Origin: Leucobacter chromiireducens subsp. solipictus
Lineage (GTDB): Bacteria; Actinomycetota; Actinomycetes; Actinomycetales; Microbacteriaceae
Length of the DNA: 64,000 nt
Direction: 5' to 3'
Assembly: GCF_016758195.1 (NCBI RefSeq)
Contig: NZ_QYAC01000001.1
Coordinates: 1 to 64,000 of the forward strand
Part shown: in pieces, positions 16,684 through 25,622 of the stretch
How positions within the stretch are numbered: position 1 is the stretch's first letter
Layout: each line of letters begins with the position of its first letter
The notes under the pieces: model-generated
Told to the model about the DNA's origin: nothing
Seen by the model: only the letters and a program-made list of their open reading frames with translations
Database searches by the model: none
Translations under genes and position numbers: made by a program

Positions 16684-17523
16684 CTAGTCGGCGACAGTGG
16701 TCGCCGCGGTGGGCGTGGTCGCCGAGCGTGAGGCGTCCATGCCCGCGGAGCGGAGCACCCGATCGAGGATCGTGTCGAAGTTGCCCGCCATCTCCTGCGA
16801 CGGCTCGCCGGGCCACATGTGCACGGGCTTCGCCGCGCCCTGGGCCTGCTGCAGGGAGGGGCGCTCGGGCAGCTGCGGCGTGAGCACGAGCGGGCCGAAC
16901 ATCTCGCGGAGCTCGCGGATCCGGAACTGGTGCTCGATGGACTGCGGCTGCGTGCGGTTGATCAGGATGCCGAGGGGCTGGAGTCGAGGGCTCACGCCAC
17001 GGCGGATCTCCTCGATCGCGCGCAGCGCACGGTCGGTCGCGGCAACGGCAAACAGGCTGGGCTCGGCGACGACGAGGACGCGGTCACTCGCGGCCCAGGC
17101 CGTACGCGTCAGTGCGTTGAGCGAGGGGGCGCAGTCGATGAGGACGAGATCGTACTCGGATTCGACAATGGCGAGCGCTTCTTCGAGCTTCCAGATGTCG
17201 CGTGCGGACGGGTGCGGCCCGTCGAAGTTGATGGAGGAGGGGCTGCCGACCATGAGGTCGATCGTGCCGCCCTCGTGATAATCGTTCCAGCCACTGTGCG
17301 CGATCGCGGCGCGCACCGTTTTCTCCTTGGGGCTCTCCAAAACGTCCGCGACGTTCAGGTAGCCCTCAGGGTTTACCGCGAGGCCGGTCGACACATCGGA
17401 CTGGGGGTCGAAGTCCACCACCAGGGTGCGCAGGCCACGGGAAAACGCAGCCGACGCAAGGCCGAGGGTCACTGTGGTCTTGCCAACGCCGCCTTTGAGG
17501 GAACTCACACTCAATACATGCAC
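16684..17523 (-). CDS. Orphan ParA-family ATPase
   Basis: 279 aa MinD/ParA-type ATPase. Deviant Walker A KGGVGKTT at residues 10-17 (K10 and K15), Walker A' DFDPQSD and Walker B VLIDCAPS are intact. No parB gene or parS site is nearby, so it is unlikely to be the chromosome-partition ParA. Orphan ParA-like proteins such as Corynebacterium PldP affect division-site placement, and its position beside the garA/ftsR group fits that idea (inference). It starts with GTG, 6 nt downstream of a TAAACT hexamer. Confidence 0.85.
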   Translation of the reverse strand: MHVLSVSSLKGGVGKTTVTLGLASAAFSRGLRTLVVDFDPQSDVSTGLAVNPEGYLNVADVLESPKEKTVRAAIAHSGWNDYHEGGTIDLMVGSPSSINFDGPHPSARDIWKLEEALAIVESEYDLVLIDCAPSLNALTRTAWAASDRVLVVAEPSLFAVAATDRALRAIEEIRRGVSPRLQPLGILINRTQPQSIEHQFRIRELREMFGPLVLTPQLPERPSLQQAQGAAKPVHMWPGEPSQEMAGNFDTILDRVLRSAGMDASRSATTPTAATTVAD

Positions 17524-17529
17524 GCCTTG

Positions 17530-17535
17530 AGTTTA
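17530..17535 (-). promoter_or_regulatory. -10 element of parA-like gene (leaderless)
   Basis: On the minus strand TAAACT is followed after exactly 6 nt by the GTG start codon, so the transcript should begin at the codon itself. The -35 region is not convincing. Confidence 0.45.
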
Positions 17536-17633
17536 GTCGATCTGGCTGTCGGAACGGCAGTTCCTGAGCGAACTGTTCGCGAAAAACGAAAGCGCGGCCC
17601 TCGTTCGGGGAAGAACGGCGCGGGCGGACACGC

Positions 17634-17709
17634 CGGAGGCCGGGAGGCCGCCCGCGGGGGACACGTCGATCGGGCCGACGTGTCCCCGGGCGCGTCCTCC
17701 CGGCCTCCG
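17634..17709. terminator. Nested double hairpin after the M1 peptidase gene
   Basis: An outer perfect 14-bp arm (17634-17647 with 17696-17709) encloses an inner perfect 12-bp arm GGGGACACGTCG/CGACGTGTCCCC (17657-17668 with 17676-17687). It begins 6 nt past the M1 peptidase stop on the minus strand and lies upstream of the parA-like gene, so it most likely ends the peptidase transcript. Confidence 0.8.
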
Positions 17710-17715
17710 TGGCGG

Positions 17716-20403
17716 CTACCGCGCGGTGCGCCGGGTTCGGCGCGCAGCGATCAGCGCGGCACCGCCCAGGAGCAGGACGGCACCGAGGACGCCCGCGAGC
17801 AGTGGCGAGGTGCCGCCGGTCTCCGCGAGGCCGCCGGCGCCCGGCGTGCCCGTTCCTGGCGTGCCCGTGCCCGGCGTCGCGACGGCGACGGTGAGCGGCC
17901 CCCACCCGATGACCGTGCCATCGGGGTGCGCGACGGCCAGTCGATGCGCCCCGAGCTCCGCGTCGTGCGGGATCGTGAGCTCGATGTTGCCGCGCGCGTC
18001 GACGGTCGCGCTGCCGAGGTCGCGGGGCGCGGAGAACAGCCAGCCCGCAACCGTGGCGCCCGCGTATTCTTCGCCCAGGCCGACACTGATGCGCTGGCCC
18101 GGGGCGACCGTGCCCGGGAACGAGATCGCGCCGCGGAGGGCGTCGGTGAGCGCGTCCTCGGAGGGCGCGATCGGCCCCCCGGGTTCCGGCTTCGGATCCA
18201 CGCGTGCGGCGCGCACCGTCTCCGTCGCCGAACTGGTGGCCGCGGTCGGGAGGTACCCCGGAGCGGTGCCCGTTGCCGTCACGGTGACGGTCTTCCCGAG
18301 CGCGGACTCGGGGATGACGAAGGTGGCGTCGTTCGCGCCCGGCACCGGCGCGCCGCCAACGTTCCACTGGTGCGCGAACACCGTGGACTCGGGCCAGCCC
18401 GCGGTGGCGGCCGTGAGCGTTGCACCGACACGCGCCTCACCCGCGATGGTGGGGGCGGGTGCGGGAGCGATCTCGTACTCGGACACGGCGAGCGACGTGC
18501 TGCACTCGGTGCACGTTCCGCCGAGCGTCGCGACGGTCGCCGCGGTGTCGATCGTGCCGCCCGATGCGGAATCGGTCACGGTCGCCGCAAAGCTGGCCGT
18601 GGCGGTTGCCCCGGCCGCCGTCTCGGGGACGGTCCAGCTGAGCGTGGTGCCCTCCAGGGTGAACCCGGCGGGCAGCGGGGTGTCGAGCGTGGCGGATCCG
18701 AGCAGCGACGTGACGTCGACGGTGATCACTGACGTCGCGAGCGGGGCCAGGCCGGTGTTCGCCGCGGTGAGCGTGAACTCGATGCGATCGCCGCGCTCAA
18801 GCGCCGCGCTGCGTGCAGGGGTCGTCAGGCTCGCGGTGAGCTTCTCCGGCCACGCGGGCTTCGCCGGGGTCAGGATCCAGGCCTCCCAGAACGCGCCGAG
18901 ATCGCGCCCGGACACCTCTTCCGCGAGCGCTCGCAGATCCGCGCTCGCGACGCTGGTGCCCGCGTGGCGGCTCTGCCACTCTGAGATCACGGTGCGGAAC
19001 GCCTCGTCGCCAATGGCGATCTTCAGCGCCTCCCAGAACTGGCCGCCGCGCGAATAGGTCTGGTAATCGTAGAGCGTTGCCGAGTCCGTCTGCGCGCCGG
19101 GCGCGATCTGCCACGCTTCGCTGTCCGCGGGGGTGCGCTGCCAGTCTTCGTAGAAGGAGAGCTCGGTGCGCTTCCCCTCGCCGAACCCGTCGGTGCTGTT
19201 CACGTGCCGGGGCGCCCAGGTGGCCATGCCCTCGGCGATCCAGATGTCGGTCCAGGTCGTGGGGGAGACGTTGTTGCCGTACCACTGGTGGGCGACCTCG
19301 TGGATGAGCGTGTTGCCGGCCACCGATCCCGCGGACGGGAAGAACGATCGATCCTGCGTCTCGAGCGCGTAGTTGATGGCGGAGGGCACCGTATCGACGA
19401 CCACACCGGTGCTGTTCCCGGGGTACGGGCCGTAGAGCGACTCAAGCTGCTGCGTGACGGTCTGCAACCGGGCCACGGCGCCGCGCACGCGCTCCTTGTC
19501 CCGCTCGGACAGCTGCGAATCCATGAACGACCAGCTCGGGATCGTCCGCCCGTCGGTGAGCGTGATGTCGCCCTCGATGATGTCGTAGCGACCGATCGCG
19601 ACGAGCGCCAACTCCGAGGCGAGCTGCTCGCGCTGCTGCCACACCCAGGTGGTGCGTGAGCCGTCCTCCGACGGGGTGCGCGAGAGCAGCTCGCCCGTGC
19701 TCACCGCTGCCGCGGGGCCCGGGTTCGAGCCGTCGGCGGCGCTCAGGGTGGTGGGAATGTCGAGCGTGAAGGTCGCGGTGGCCTTGTCGCCCGGCGTGTT
19801 GTTGTGCGGGTAGCCGGCCATCATCCCGACCGGCTGACCGAGCAGGATCGCCCCGTCGTTCGTGCGGCTCCAGCCCTCGGCCGAACCGTCCGCGTCGATA
19901 TGGGTCACGGGGACGCCGTGATAGGCGATGGTCGTGGTGAACTCGCCGGACACCGCGGTCGCGGGCGTGATGATGAGCTTAAAGCTGATCGCGTCCGCAT
20001 CCTGCACGCGGGTGAAGGTCGCGGGCGCGCCGTTGACGGTCACCGAATCAACCTCCATCCCCTCGAAATCGAGGGCGAAGGAACTGAGCGGCTGCGCGGC
20101 GCGCGCCGTCATCGTGGTCGTCGCGGCACCGATCGTGCCGTTCAGCAGGGGGCCGGACTGCGGCATGGCGTCCGGGCTCCACTCGATCGCGACCTGATAG
20201 TCGAGGGCGTCATAGCCTCCGTTCCCGACGTTCGGAAACACGGGATCGCCCGAGGTGAGGGGGCCGGGAACCGGCGCGGCGGGATCGTCGGCGAAGGCCG
20301 CCGGGGCGGGAATGAGGAGGAGGCTCGCGGCGAGGGTCGCCGCAGTGATGAGCCCTCCAGCCCGGCGCAGCTTCGCGCCGGGGTGCATGGTTGGGTCGGT
20401 CAT
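17716..20403 (-). CDS. Secreted, wall-anchored M1-family metallopeptidase
   Basis: 895 aa zinc aminopeptidase-like protein exported to the cell surface. A signal peptide covers residues 1-38 (basic, hydrophobic, AFA cleavage site). The catalytic motif is H368-E-V-A-H372 with the third ligand E391 in WIAEGMATW, the M1 spacing of 18 residues. After the peptidase domain come Ig/DUF11-like repeats (about residues 540-780) and a sortase signal: LAETG at residues 859-863, a hydrophobic stretch and a basic tail. ATG 20403 has a GAAGGA site. No sortase gene lies in the window. Likely role is surface peptide processing; the natural substrate is unknown. Confidence 0.88.
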   Translation of the reverse strand: MTDPTMHPGAKLRRAGGLITAATLAASLLLIPAPAAFADDPAAPVPGPLTSGDPVFPNVGNGGYDALDYQVAIEWSPDAMPQSGPLLNGTIGAATTTMTARAAQPLSSFALDFEGMEVDSVTVNGAPATFTRVQDADAISFKLIITPATAVSGEFTTTIAYHGVPVTHIDADGSAEGWSRTNDGAILLGQPVGMMAGYPHNNTPGDKATATFTLDIPTTLSAADGSNPGPAAAVSTGELLSRTPSEDGSRTTWVWQQREQLASELALVAIGRYDIIEGDITLTDGRTIPSWSFMDSQLSERDKERVRGAVARLQTVTQQLESLYGPYPGNSTGVVVDTVPSAINYALETQDRSFFPSAGSVAGNTLIHEVAHQWYGNNVSPTTWTDIWIAEGMATWAPRHVNSTDGFGEGKRTELSFYEDWQRTPADSEAWQIAPGAQTDSATLYDYQTYSRGGQFWEALKIAIGDEAFRTVISEWQSRHAGTSVASADLRALAEEVSGRDLGAFWEAWILTPAKPAWPEKLTASLTTPARSAALERGDRIEFTLTAANTGLAPLATSVITVDVTSLLGSATLDTPLPAGFTLEGTTLSWTVPETAAGATATASFAATVTDSASGGTIDTAATVATLGGTCTECSTSLAVSEYEIAPAPAPTIAGEARVGATLTAATAGWPESTVFAHQWNVGGAPVPGANDATFVIPESALGKTVTVTATGTAPGYLPTAATSSATETVRAARVDPKPEPGGPIAPSEDALTDALRGAISFPGTVAPGQRISVGLGEEYAGATVAGWLFSAPRDLGSATVDARGNIELTIPHDAELGAHRLAVAHPDGTVIGWGPLTVAVATPGTGTPGTGTPGAGGLAETGGTSPLLAGVLGAVLLLGGAALIAARRTRRTAR

Positions 20404-20560
20404 ATCGTCCTTCAGTAGGAGGAACAGGAGGGTGCGTGCGCGCGGTCACCGGTGACACGGGCGCAGGCTGTTTCACGATACCGCCGGACTCGGGGCGGGG
20501 GAAGGGGCCGCAAGATCTTCGGTGCGGGCAGATTCCGGGTGGTGCCGCGAACACTTCCAT

Positions 20561-20580
20561 GTATCTTGATATCGAACGAT
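20561..20580 (+). promoter_or_regulatory. Possible operator upstream of pyc
   Basis: TTGATATCGA, a near-palindrome centred on GATATC, sits about 60 nt before the pyc start in the only AT-rich patch of the 228-bp gap. It resembles MarR/PadR-type operators in general form only. No clear -10/-35 pair could be fixed for pyc. Confidence 0.25.
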
Positions 20581-20631
20581 TCGTGCGGTCTGGGCAACCG
20601 ACGTTGACTGAATACAGAGAGGTGTTTCTGC

Positions 20632-23600
20632 ATGTTTGAGAAGGTATTGGTTGCCAATCGCGGTGAGATCGCGATTCGCGCGTTTCGCGCGGCGCACGAG
20701 CTGGGTGCGCTCACGGTCGCGGTGTTCCCGTATGAGGACCGGAACTCCCTGCACCGCCTGAAGGCGGACGAGGCCTACCTGATTGGGGAGGTCGGGCACC
20801 CCGTGCGCGCGTACCTCGACATCGACGAGATCGTGCGCGTCGCGGTCGAATCGGGTGCCGACGCGATCTACCCGGGCTACGGCTTCCTCTCCGAGAACCC
20901 GGGACTCGCGGAGGCCGCAGAGGCCGCGGGGATCCGGTTCATCGGGCCGGGCAAGCTCGCGCTCGAGATGGCGGGAAACAAGGTGGCGGCGAAGGAGCAC
21001 GCCATCGCGGCCGGGGTCCCGGTGCTGCGCTCGACGCCGCCGACCACGAACGTTGAGGAACTCGTCACGGGCGCGGCCGAGATCGGCTTTCCCGTGTTTG
21101 CGAAGGCGGTGGCCGGCGGTGGCGGCCGCGGGATGCGCCGCGTGGAACGACCCGAGGACCTGCGCGACGCGCTCGAAGCGGCGATGCGCGAGGCCGACTC
21201 GGCGTTCGGTGATCCGACGATGTTCATCGAGCAGGCCGTGCTGCGGCCGCGCCACATCGAGGTGCAGGTGCTCGCGGACGCCACGGGCGCCGCGGTGCAC
21301 CTGTTCGAGCGCGACTGCTCCGTGCAGCGGCGGCATCAGAAGGTCGTCGAGATCGCCCCGGCACCGAATCTTCCCGCCGGAAAACGCGACGAACTCACCC
21401 GTGACGCGATCGCGTTCGCCCAGTCGATCGGCTACGAGAACGCGGGAACCGTGGAGTTCCTCCTCGACACCGAGGGCGAGCGCGCCGGCGAGCACGTGTT
21501 TATCGAGATGAACCCGCGGATCCAGGTCGAACACACCGTCACCGAGGAGGTGACCGACATCGACCTCGTCCGCGCACAGATGCAGATCGCGGCCGGCGCG
21601 ACGCTCGCCGAGCTGGGCCTCACGCAGGATCAGATCCAGTTGCGCGGTGCCGCGCTGCAGTGCCGAATCACCACCGAGGATCCCGCCAACGGATTCCGGC
21701 CCGACCTCGGCCGGATCACCGCCTACCGCTCGCCGGGTGGCGGCGGTGTCCGCCTCGACGGCGGCACCATCAACGCGGGTGCCCAGATCAGCCCGCACTT
21801 CGATTCGATGCTCGCGAAGCTCACCTGCCGTGGCCGCTCCTTCGAGGACGCCGTCGTGCGGGCACGGCGCGCACTCGCGGAGTTCCGGATCCGTGGCGTC
21901 GCCACGAACATTCCCTTCCTGCAAGCGGTGCTCGCCGATCCGGCATTCCAGGCCGGGGACGTGGCTACCTCGTTCATCGAGGAGCGCCCCGAACTGCTCA
22001 GCATGAACAAGCCGAAGGACCGGGCCACGCGTCTGCTGCAGCACGTCGCGAACGTCACGGTGAACCAGCCGAACGGGCCGCGACCCGCGGGGATCGATCC
22101 CGCCGCGAAGCTGCCGGCCCTGGACCTGTCACAGCCCGCGCCCGCCGGCCAGCGCTCGCGCCTGCGCGAGCTGGGCCCCGAGGGCTTCGCCCGGGCGCTG
22201 CGGGCGCAGACCGCGCTCGCCGTCACGGACACCACCTTCCGGGACGCGCACCAGTCGCTCCTCGCCACCCGCGTCCGCACCAAGGATCTCGACCGGGTCG
22301 CGCCCTATGTGGCGCGCATGACCCCGGAGCTGTGGTCGGTGGAGGCGTGGGGTGGGGCGACCTACGACGTCGCGCTCCGCTTCCTGGGTGAGGACCCGTG
22401 GGAGCGGCTCGCCACGCTGCGCGAGTCGCTCGGGGACGTGCCGATCCAGATGTTGCTGCGGGGGCAGAACACGGTCGGGTACACGCCGTACCCGGCGAAC
22501 GTGGCGCGCGCCTTCGTCGCTGAGGCCGCCGCGACCGGCGTGGACGTGTTCCGTATCTTCGACGCACTCAACGATGTGAACCAGATGCGCGTCGCGATCG
22601 ACGCGGTCCGGGAGACGGGCACCGCGGTCGCGGAGGTCGCGATGGCCTATACCGGCAATCTGCTCTCTCCGAACGAGGACAAGTACACCCTCGATTACTA
22701 CCTGCGCCTCGCGGACGAGATCGTCGGGGCGGGTGCGCACGTGCTCGCGATCAAGGACATGGCGGGGCTGCTCCGGCCCGCGGCCGCAGCGAAGCTCGTC
22801 ACCGCGCTGCGCGAGCGCTTCGATCTCCCGGTGCACCTGCACACCCACGACACGCCGGGCGGACAACTCGCGACGCTGCTCGCGGCGGCGCAGGCCGGCG
22901 TCGATGCCGTGGACGTGGCGTCGGCGCCGATGTCCGGGACCACCAGCCAGCCGTCCCTGTCTGGCCTCGTTGCCGCGCTCGCGGATACGGAGCGGGACAC
23001 CGGGCTCAGCCAGGACGCCGTGTTTGCGCTGGAGCCCTACTGGGACGCCGTGCGCGCGGTGTACCGGCCCTTCGAATCCGGGCTCCCTGCCCCCACCGGG
23101 CGGGTGTACACGCACGAGATCCCCGGCGGGCAGCTCTCGAACCTCCGGCAGCAGGCGATCGCGCTGGGACTCGCGAACGAGTTCGAGAAGATCGAAGACA
23201 TGTACGCGGCGGCGGATCGGCTGCTGGGCCGGATCCCGAAGGTGACGCCCTCGTCGAAGGTCGTGGGCGACCTCGCGCTGCACCTGGCCGCCGTGGATGC
23301 CGATCCCGCGGACTTCGCCGCGCACCCCGAGAACTACGACATCCCGGACTCCGTGGTCGGCTTCCTCGCGGGCGAGCTGGGTGAGATCCCGGGCGGGTGG
23401 CCCGAGCCGTTCCGCAGCCGGGTGCTCGCCGGGCGGAGCGTGAACGTGGGCGTGACGCCGCTCGGTGCGGAGGATGAGGCGCTGCTCGCGACGGCCGGCG
23501 CGGCGCGGCAGCAGGCGCTGAACCGACTCCTGTTCCCGGCCCCCACGCAGCAGTTCGAGCGGGATCGCGAACAGTTTGGCGACCTCTCGGTCCTGGACAC

Positions 23601-24030
23601 CCCCGACTATCTGTACGGCCTGGAAGCGGGCACCGAGTACGCCATCGACCTCGCCAAGGGCGTGCGCCTGTACGTGGGGCTCGAGGCGATCGGCGAGGCC
23701 GACGACAAGGGCGTGCGGACCGTGATGGTGCGCGTGAACGGGCAGCTGCGTCAGGTGTTCGTGAAGGACGAGCGCGTCGCGGTGTCGGCGCCGGTCGCCG
23801 AGAAGGCCGACCGCACGGCCCCCGGGCAGATCGCGGCCCCGTTCTCCGGCACGGTCACCGTCAAGGTCGCGGCCGGCGACACGGTCGAGGCCGGGCAGCC
23901 GATCGCCACGATCGAAGCCATGAAGATGGAGGCCGCCATCACCGCGCCGGTCGCGGGCGTGGTCGAGCGGATCGTGTTCAGCGGGACGCGCGGGCTTGAG
24001 GCGGGCGACCTCATCGTCGTCATCGCCTAA
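20632..24030 (+). CDS. pyc: Pyruvate carboxylase
   Basis: Anaplerotic biotin enzyme converting pyruvate, bicarbonate and ATP to oxaloacetate; 1132 aa, usual length. Order of domains: biotin carboxylase (ANRGEIAIRAFRAAHELG at the N-terminus, AGGGGRGMRR ATP loop, IEMNPRIQVEHTVTEE), carboxyltransferase (DTTFRDAHQSLLATRVRT, PVHLHTHDTPGG metal site) and biotin carrier with biotinyl lysine K1098 in EAMKM. ATG 20632 follows an AGAGAGG site. Together with malate synthase it shows replenishment of C4 acids from both pyruvate and acetate. Confidence 0.97.
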   Translation: MFEKVLVANRGEIAIRAFRAAHELGALTVAVFPYEDRNSLHRLKADEAYLIGEVGHPVRAYLDIDEIVRVAVESGADAIYPGYGFLSENPGLAEAAEAAGIRFIGPGKLALEMAGNKVAAKEHAIAAGVPVLRSTPPTTNVEELVTGAAEIGFPVFAKAVAGGGGRGMRRVERPEDLRDALEAAMREADSAFGDPTMFIEQAVLRPRHIEVQVLADATGAAVHLFERDCSVQRRHQKVVEIAPAPNLPAGKRDELTRDAIAFAQSIGYENAGTVEFLLDTEGERAGEHVFIEMNPRIQVEHTVTEEVTDIDLVRAQMQIAAGATLAELGLTQDQIQLRGAALQCRITTEDPANGFRPDLGRITAYRSPGGGGVRLDGGTINAGAQISPHFDSMLAKLTCRGRSFEDAVVRARRALAEFRIRGVATNIPFLQAVLADPAFQAGDVATSFIEERPELLSMNKPKDRATRLLQHVANVTVNQPNGPRPAGIDPAAKLPALDLSQPAPAGQRSRLRELGPEGFARALRAQTALAVTDTTFRDAHQSLLATRVRTKDLDRVAPYVARMTPELWSVEAWGGATYDVALRFLGEDPWERLATLRESLGDVPIQMLLRGQNTVGYTPYPANVARAFVAEAAATGVDVFRIFDALNDVNQMRVAIDAVRETGTAVAEVAMAYTGNLLSPNEDKYTLDYYLRLADEIVGAGAHVLAIKDMAGLLRPAAAAKLVTALRERFDLPVHLHTHDTPGGQLATLLAAAQAGVDAVDVASAPMSGTTSQPSLSGLVAALADTERDTGLSQDAVFALEPYWDAVRAVYRPFESGLPAPTGRVYTHEIPGGQLSNLRQQAIALGLANEFEKIEDMYAAADRLLGRIPKVTPSSKVVGDLALHLAAVDADPADFAAHPENYDIPDSVVGFLAGELGEIPGGWPEPFRSRVLAGRSVNVGVTPLGAEDEALLATAGAARQQALNRLLFPAPTQQFERDREQFGDLSVLDTPDYLYGLEAGTEYAIDLAKGVRLYVGLEAIGEADDKGVRTVMVRVNGQLRQVFVKDERVAVSAPVAEKADRTAPGQIAAPFSGTVTVKVAAGDTVEAGQPIATIEAMKMEAAITAPVAGVVERIVFSGTRGLEAGDLIVVIA

Positions 24031-24033
24031 GCT
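24028..24033 (+). promoter_or_regulatory. -10 element of def (leaderless)
   Basis: TAAGCT overlaps the pyc stop codon and is followed after 6 nt by the GTG of def. This would let def be transcribed on its own as a leaderless mRNA as well as by read-through from pyc. Confidence 0.45.
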
Positions 24034-24039
24034 GGGTGG

Positions 24040-24531
24040 GTGGCAGTACGAGACATCCGCCTGTTCGGCGACCCGGCCCTCCGCACCGTTTGTGATCCGG
24101 TCGGGGAGGTGGACGAGGGCGTGCGCGCCCTCGTCACCGACCTCCTCGACACGGTCGCCTTCGACGGGCGGGCCGGGCTCGCGTCGACACAGATCGGGCA
24201 CCACCTGCGTGCCTTCTCATTGAACATCGACGGGAAGGTCAGCTACGTGCTGAACCCCGAGATCGTGGCGCTCGAGGGGGAGCCGGTCCCGACGGGCGAG
24301 GGCTGCCTCTCCGTCCCGGACCTCTGGTTCGAGGTGCTGCGCTACCCGCGCGCGACCGTTCGCGGCATGGACCTCGACGGTGCCGACGTGGTGATCTCGG
24401 GGGAGGGCCTGCTCGCGCAGGCGCTCCAGCACGAGTGCGATCACCTCGACGGCAAGCTCTACATCAGCCGCCTCGACCGCGAGGCGCGCGGCGAGGCGAT
24501 GCGGCAGATCCGCACCTCGAGCTGGTTCTAG
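24040..24531 (+). CDS. def: Peptide deformylase
   Basis: 163 aa metallo-hydrolase that removes the N-formyl group from new proteins. Motif 1 reads AGLASTQIG, motif 2 EGCLS with metal ligand C89, and motif 3 H131-ECDH135. Motif 1 departs slightly from the usual GxGLAAxQ. The GTG start has no Shine-Dalgarno site. The last four bases, CTAG, are shared with the stop codon of the convergent SRPBCC gene. A second def gene elsewhere in the genome is likely in actinobacteria. Confidence 0.93.
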   Translation: MAVRDIRLFGDPALRTVCDPVGEVDEGVRALVTDLLDTVAFDGRAGLASTQIGHHLRAFSLNIDGKVSYVLNPEIVALEGEPVPTGEGCLSVPDLWFEVLRYPRATVRGMDLDGADVVISGEGLLAQALQHECDHLDGKLYISRLDREARGEAMRQIRTSSWF

Positions 24532-24986
24532 CGCGCCTCGGCGAGCTTCAGGATCTCGTCGAAGAAGAGCTGCCAGCCCTCCAGCGTCGCCGCCTTCTGC
24601 TCCTCGGGGAAACCCGGGGTCTCCTGCGTCATGTGCAGGGCCGCCCCGCCGTCCGCGGGAACGATCGTGACCGTGACCGGCACGGCGTCGGCGAGCGCAT
24701 CCGCGCCGGGCTGATCCGTGAGCGTGAAGCTGAACGCGTGCGGTGGTTCGACGCGCACGAAGCGGCCGGCCCAGTCGATGGTGTTTCCGTCCGGCAACAC
24801 CATCGTGGCGGACCAGGGCGCGCCCGGTTCCGCCGTGAACACGAGGCGATCGGCCGGCACCTCGACGTCGGGGCCGCCGAACCAGTGGGCGAACGCATCT
24901 GCCTCACTGAGGGCGGCGAACACCGCGTCGGGAGACGCGGCGGTGGTGCGGTCGATCGCAATGCCTGTTGCGGTGACACCGGTCAT
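24528..24986 (-). CDS. SRPBCC / AHSA1-like domain protein
   Basis: 152 aa, the START/Bet v1-like fold of the activator-of-HSP90-ATPase-1 family: IDRTTAASPDAVFAALSEAD at the N-terminus, AFAHWFGG, and a C-terminal ETPGFPEEQKAATLEGWQLF helix. These proteins bind hydrophobic ligands, and the AHSA1 name does not prove an HSP90 role in bacteria. The start overlaps the upstream membrane-protein gene (ATGA), with a GAAGGAGG site. Third gene of the fadD operon. A comparable SRPBCC gene sits near fadD15 in mycobacteria. Confidence 0.8.
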   Translation of the reverse strand: MTGVTATGIAIDRTTAASPDAVFAALSEADAFAHWFGGPDVEVPADRLVFTAEPGAPWSATMVLPDGNTIDWAGRFVRVEPPHAFSFTLTDQPGADALADAVPVTVTIVPADGGAALHMTQETPGFPEEQKAATLEGWQLFFDEILKLAEAR

Positions 24987-25585
24987 GGTGTGCCCTCCTT
25001 CGGAGTGATCGTGCGGTATTTCCCGTCCGACTCGAAGACGGAACCGTCCTCACGGGTGATCGTGACCTCGACGTCGAGGTCCTCGCCGTGCAGGAAGCGC
25101 TGCTCGAGCTCCGCGACCTCTTCCGCGTACTCGCGCAGTTGCCCCGCGTTGTCGGGCGTGGCGGGGGTGAATCTCACCGCGCTGCGGAGATCGGTGAGGA
25201 CGTACAGGAACGCCCTGATGTAGTCGGGGTCGACCGTGTCGCCGCCTGGGACGAGCGCGGTGATCGTGCCGTCCGTGCGTGCCGCCCGGTACCGGTCGGC
25301 GGTATCGATGATGTACTGGGAGTCCTCGGCCGCCTGGGCTGCGAGCCCGGCGTCCTCCCCGGAGTGATCCGGGGCGGGCACGAGTGGTGCCTCCGGGGTC
25401 GCGAGCGGCCGTGCGGGCCCCGCCTCGCTGATCGCGCGGCCCAGGGCCGTGAGCCCCCAGATCCCGGCCGCCAGCATCAGGATCAGCAGGGCGGCGAGGG
25501 TGACGATGAGGCCGATCGCCCAGCCCGGGAGTCCCCGCTGCGGCGGCACCGGTTGCCCGGCCTGCGGGTGTGGCTCGTACGTCAC
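24983..25585 (-). CDS. Hypothetical single-pass membrane protein
   Basis: 200 aa, not recognised. A Pro/Gln-rich cytoplasmic N-terminus (~20 residues) is followed by one membrane helix at about residues 22-47 (WAIGLIVTLAALLILMLAAG). The outside part is acidic and contains a helical stretch (QLREYAEEVAELEQRFLHGE) and a C-terminal strand-rich end. GTG 25585 has a GAGGGAG site. It lies 37 nt after fadD and overlaps the SRPBCC gene. Function unknown. Confidence 0.75.
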   Translation of the reverse strand: MTYEPHPQAGQPVPPQRGLPGWAIGLIVTLAALLILMLAAGIWGLTALGRAISEAGPARPLATPEAPLVPAPDHSGEDAGLAAQAAEDSQYIIDTADRYRAARTDGTITALVPGGDTVDPDYIRAFLYVLTDLRSAVRFTPATPDNAGQLREYAEEVAELEQRFLHGEDLDVEVTITREDGSVFESDGKYRTITPKEGTP

Positions 25586-25622
25586 GGGGACTCCCTCGGG
25601 TGGTGCGGCGACCGCCGCGCGG

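Noticed and set aside
17716-20403. Possible horizontal transfer of the surface peptidase
   Set aside because: Its GC content and codon use look like those of the neighbours, and no mobile element or tRNA border is present.
20473-22044. 523-aa minus-strand frame opposite pyc
   Set aside because: Pyruvate carboxylase on the plus strand is complete; this is its shadow.
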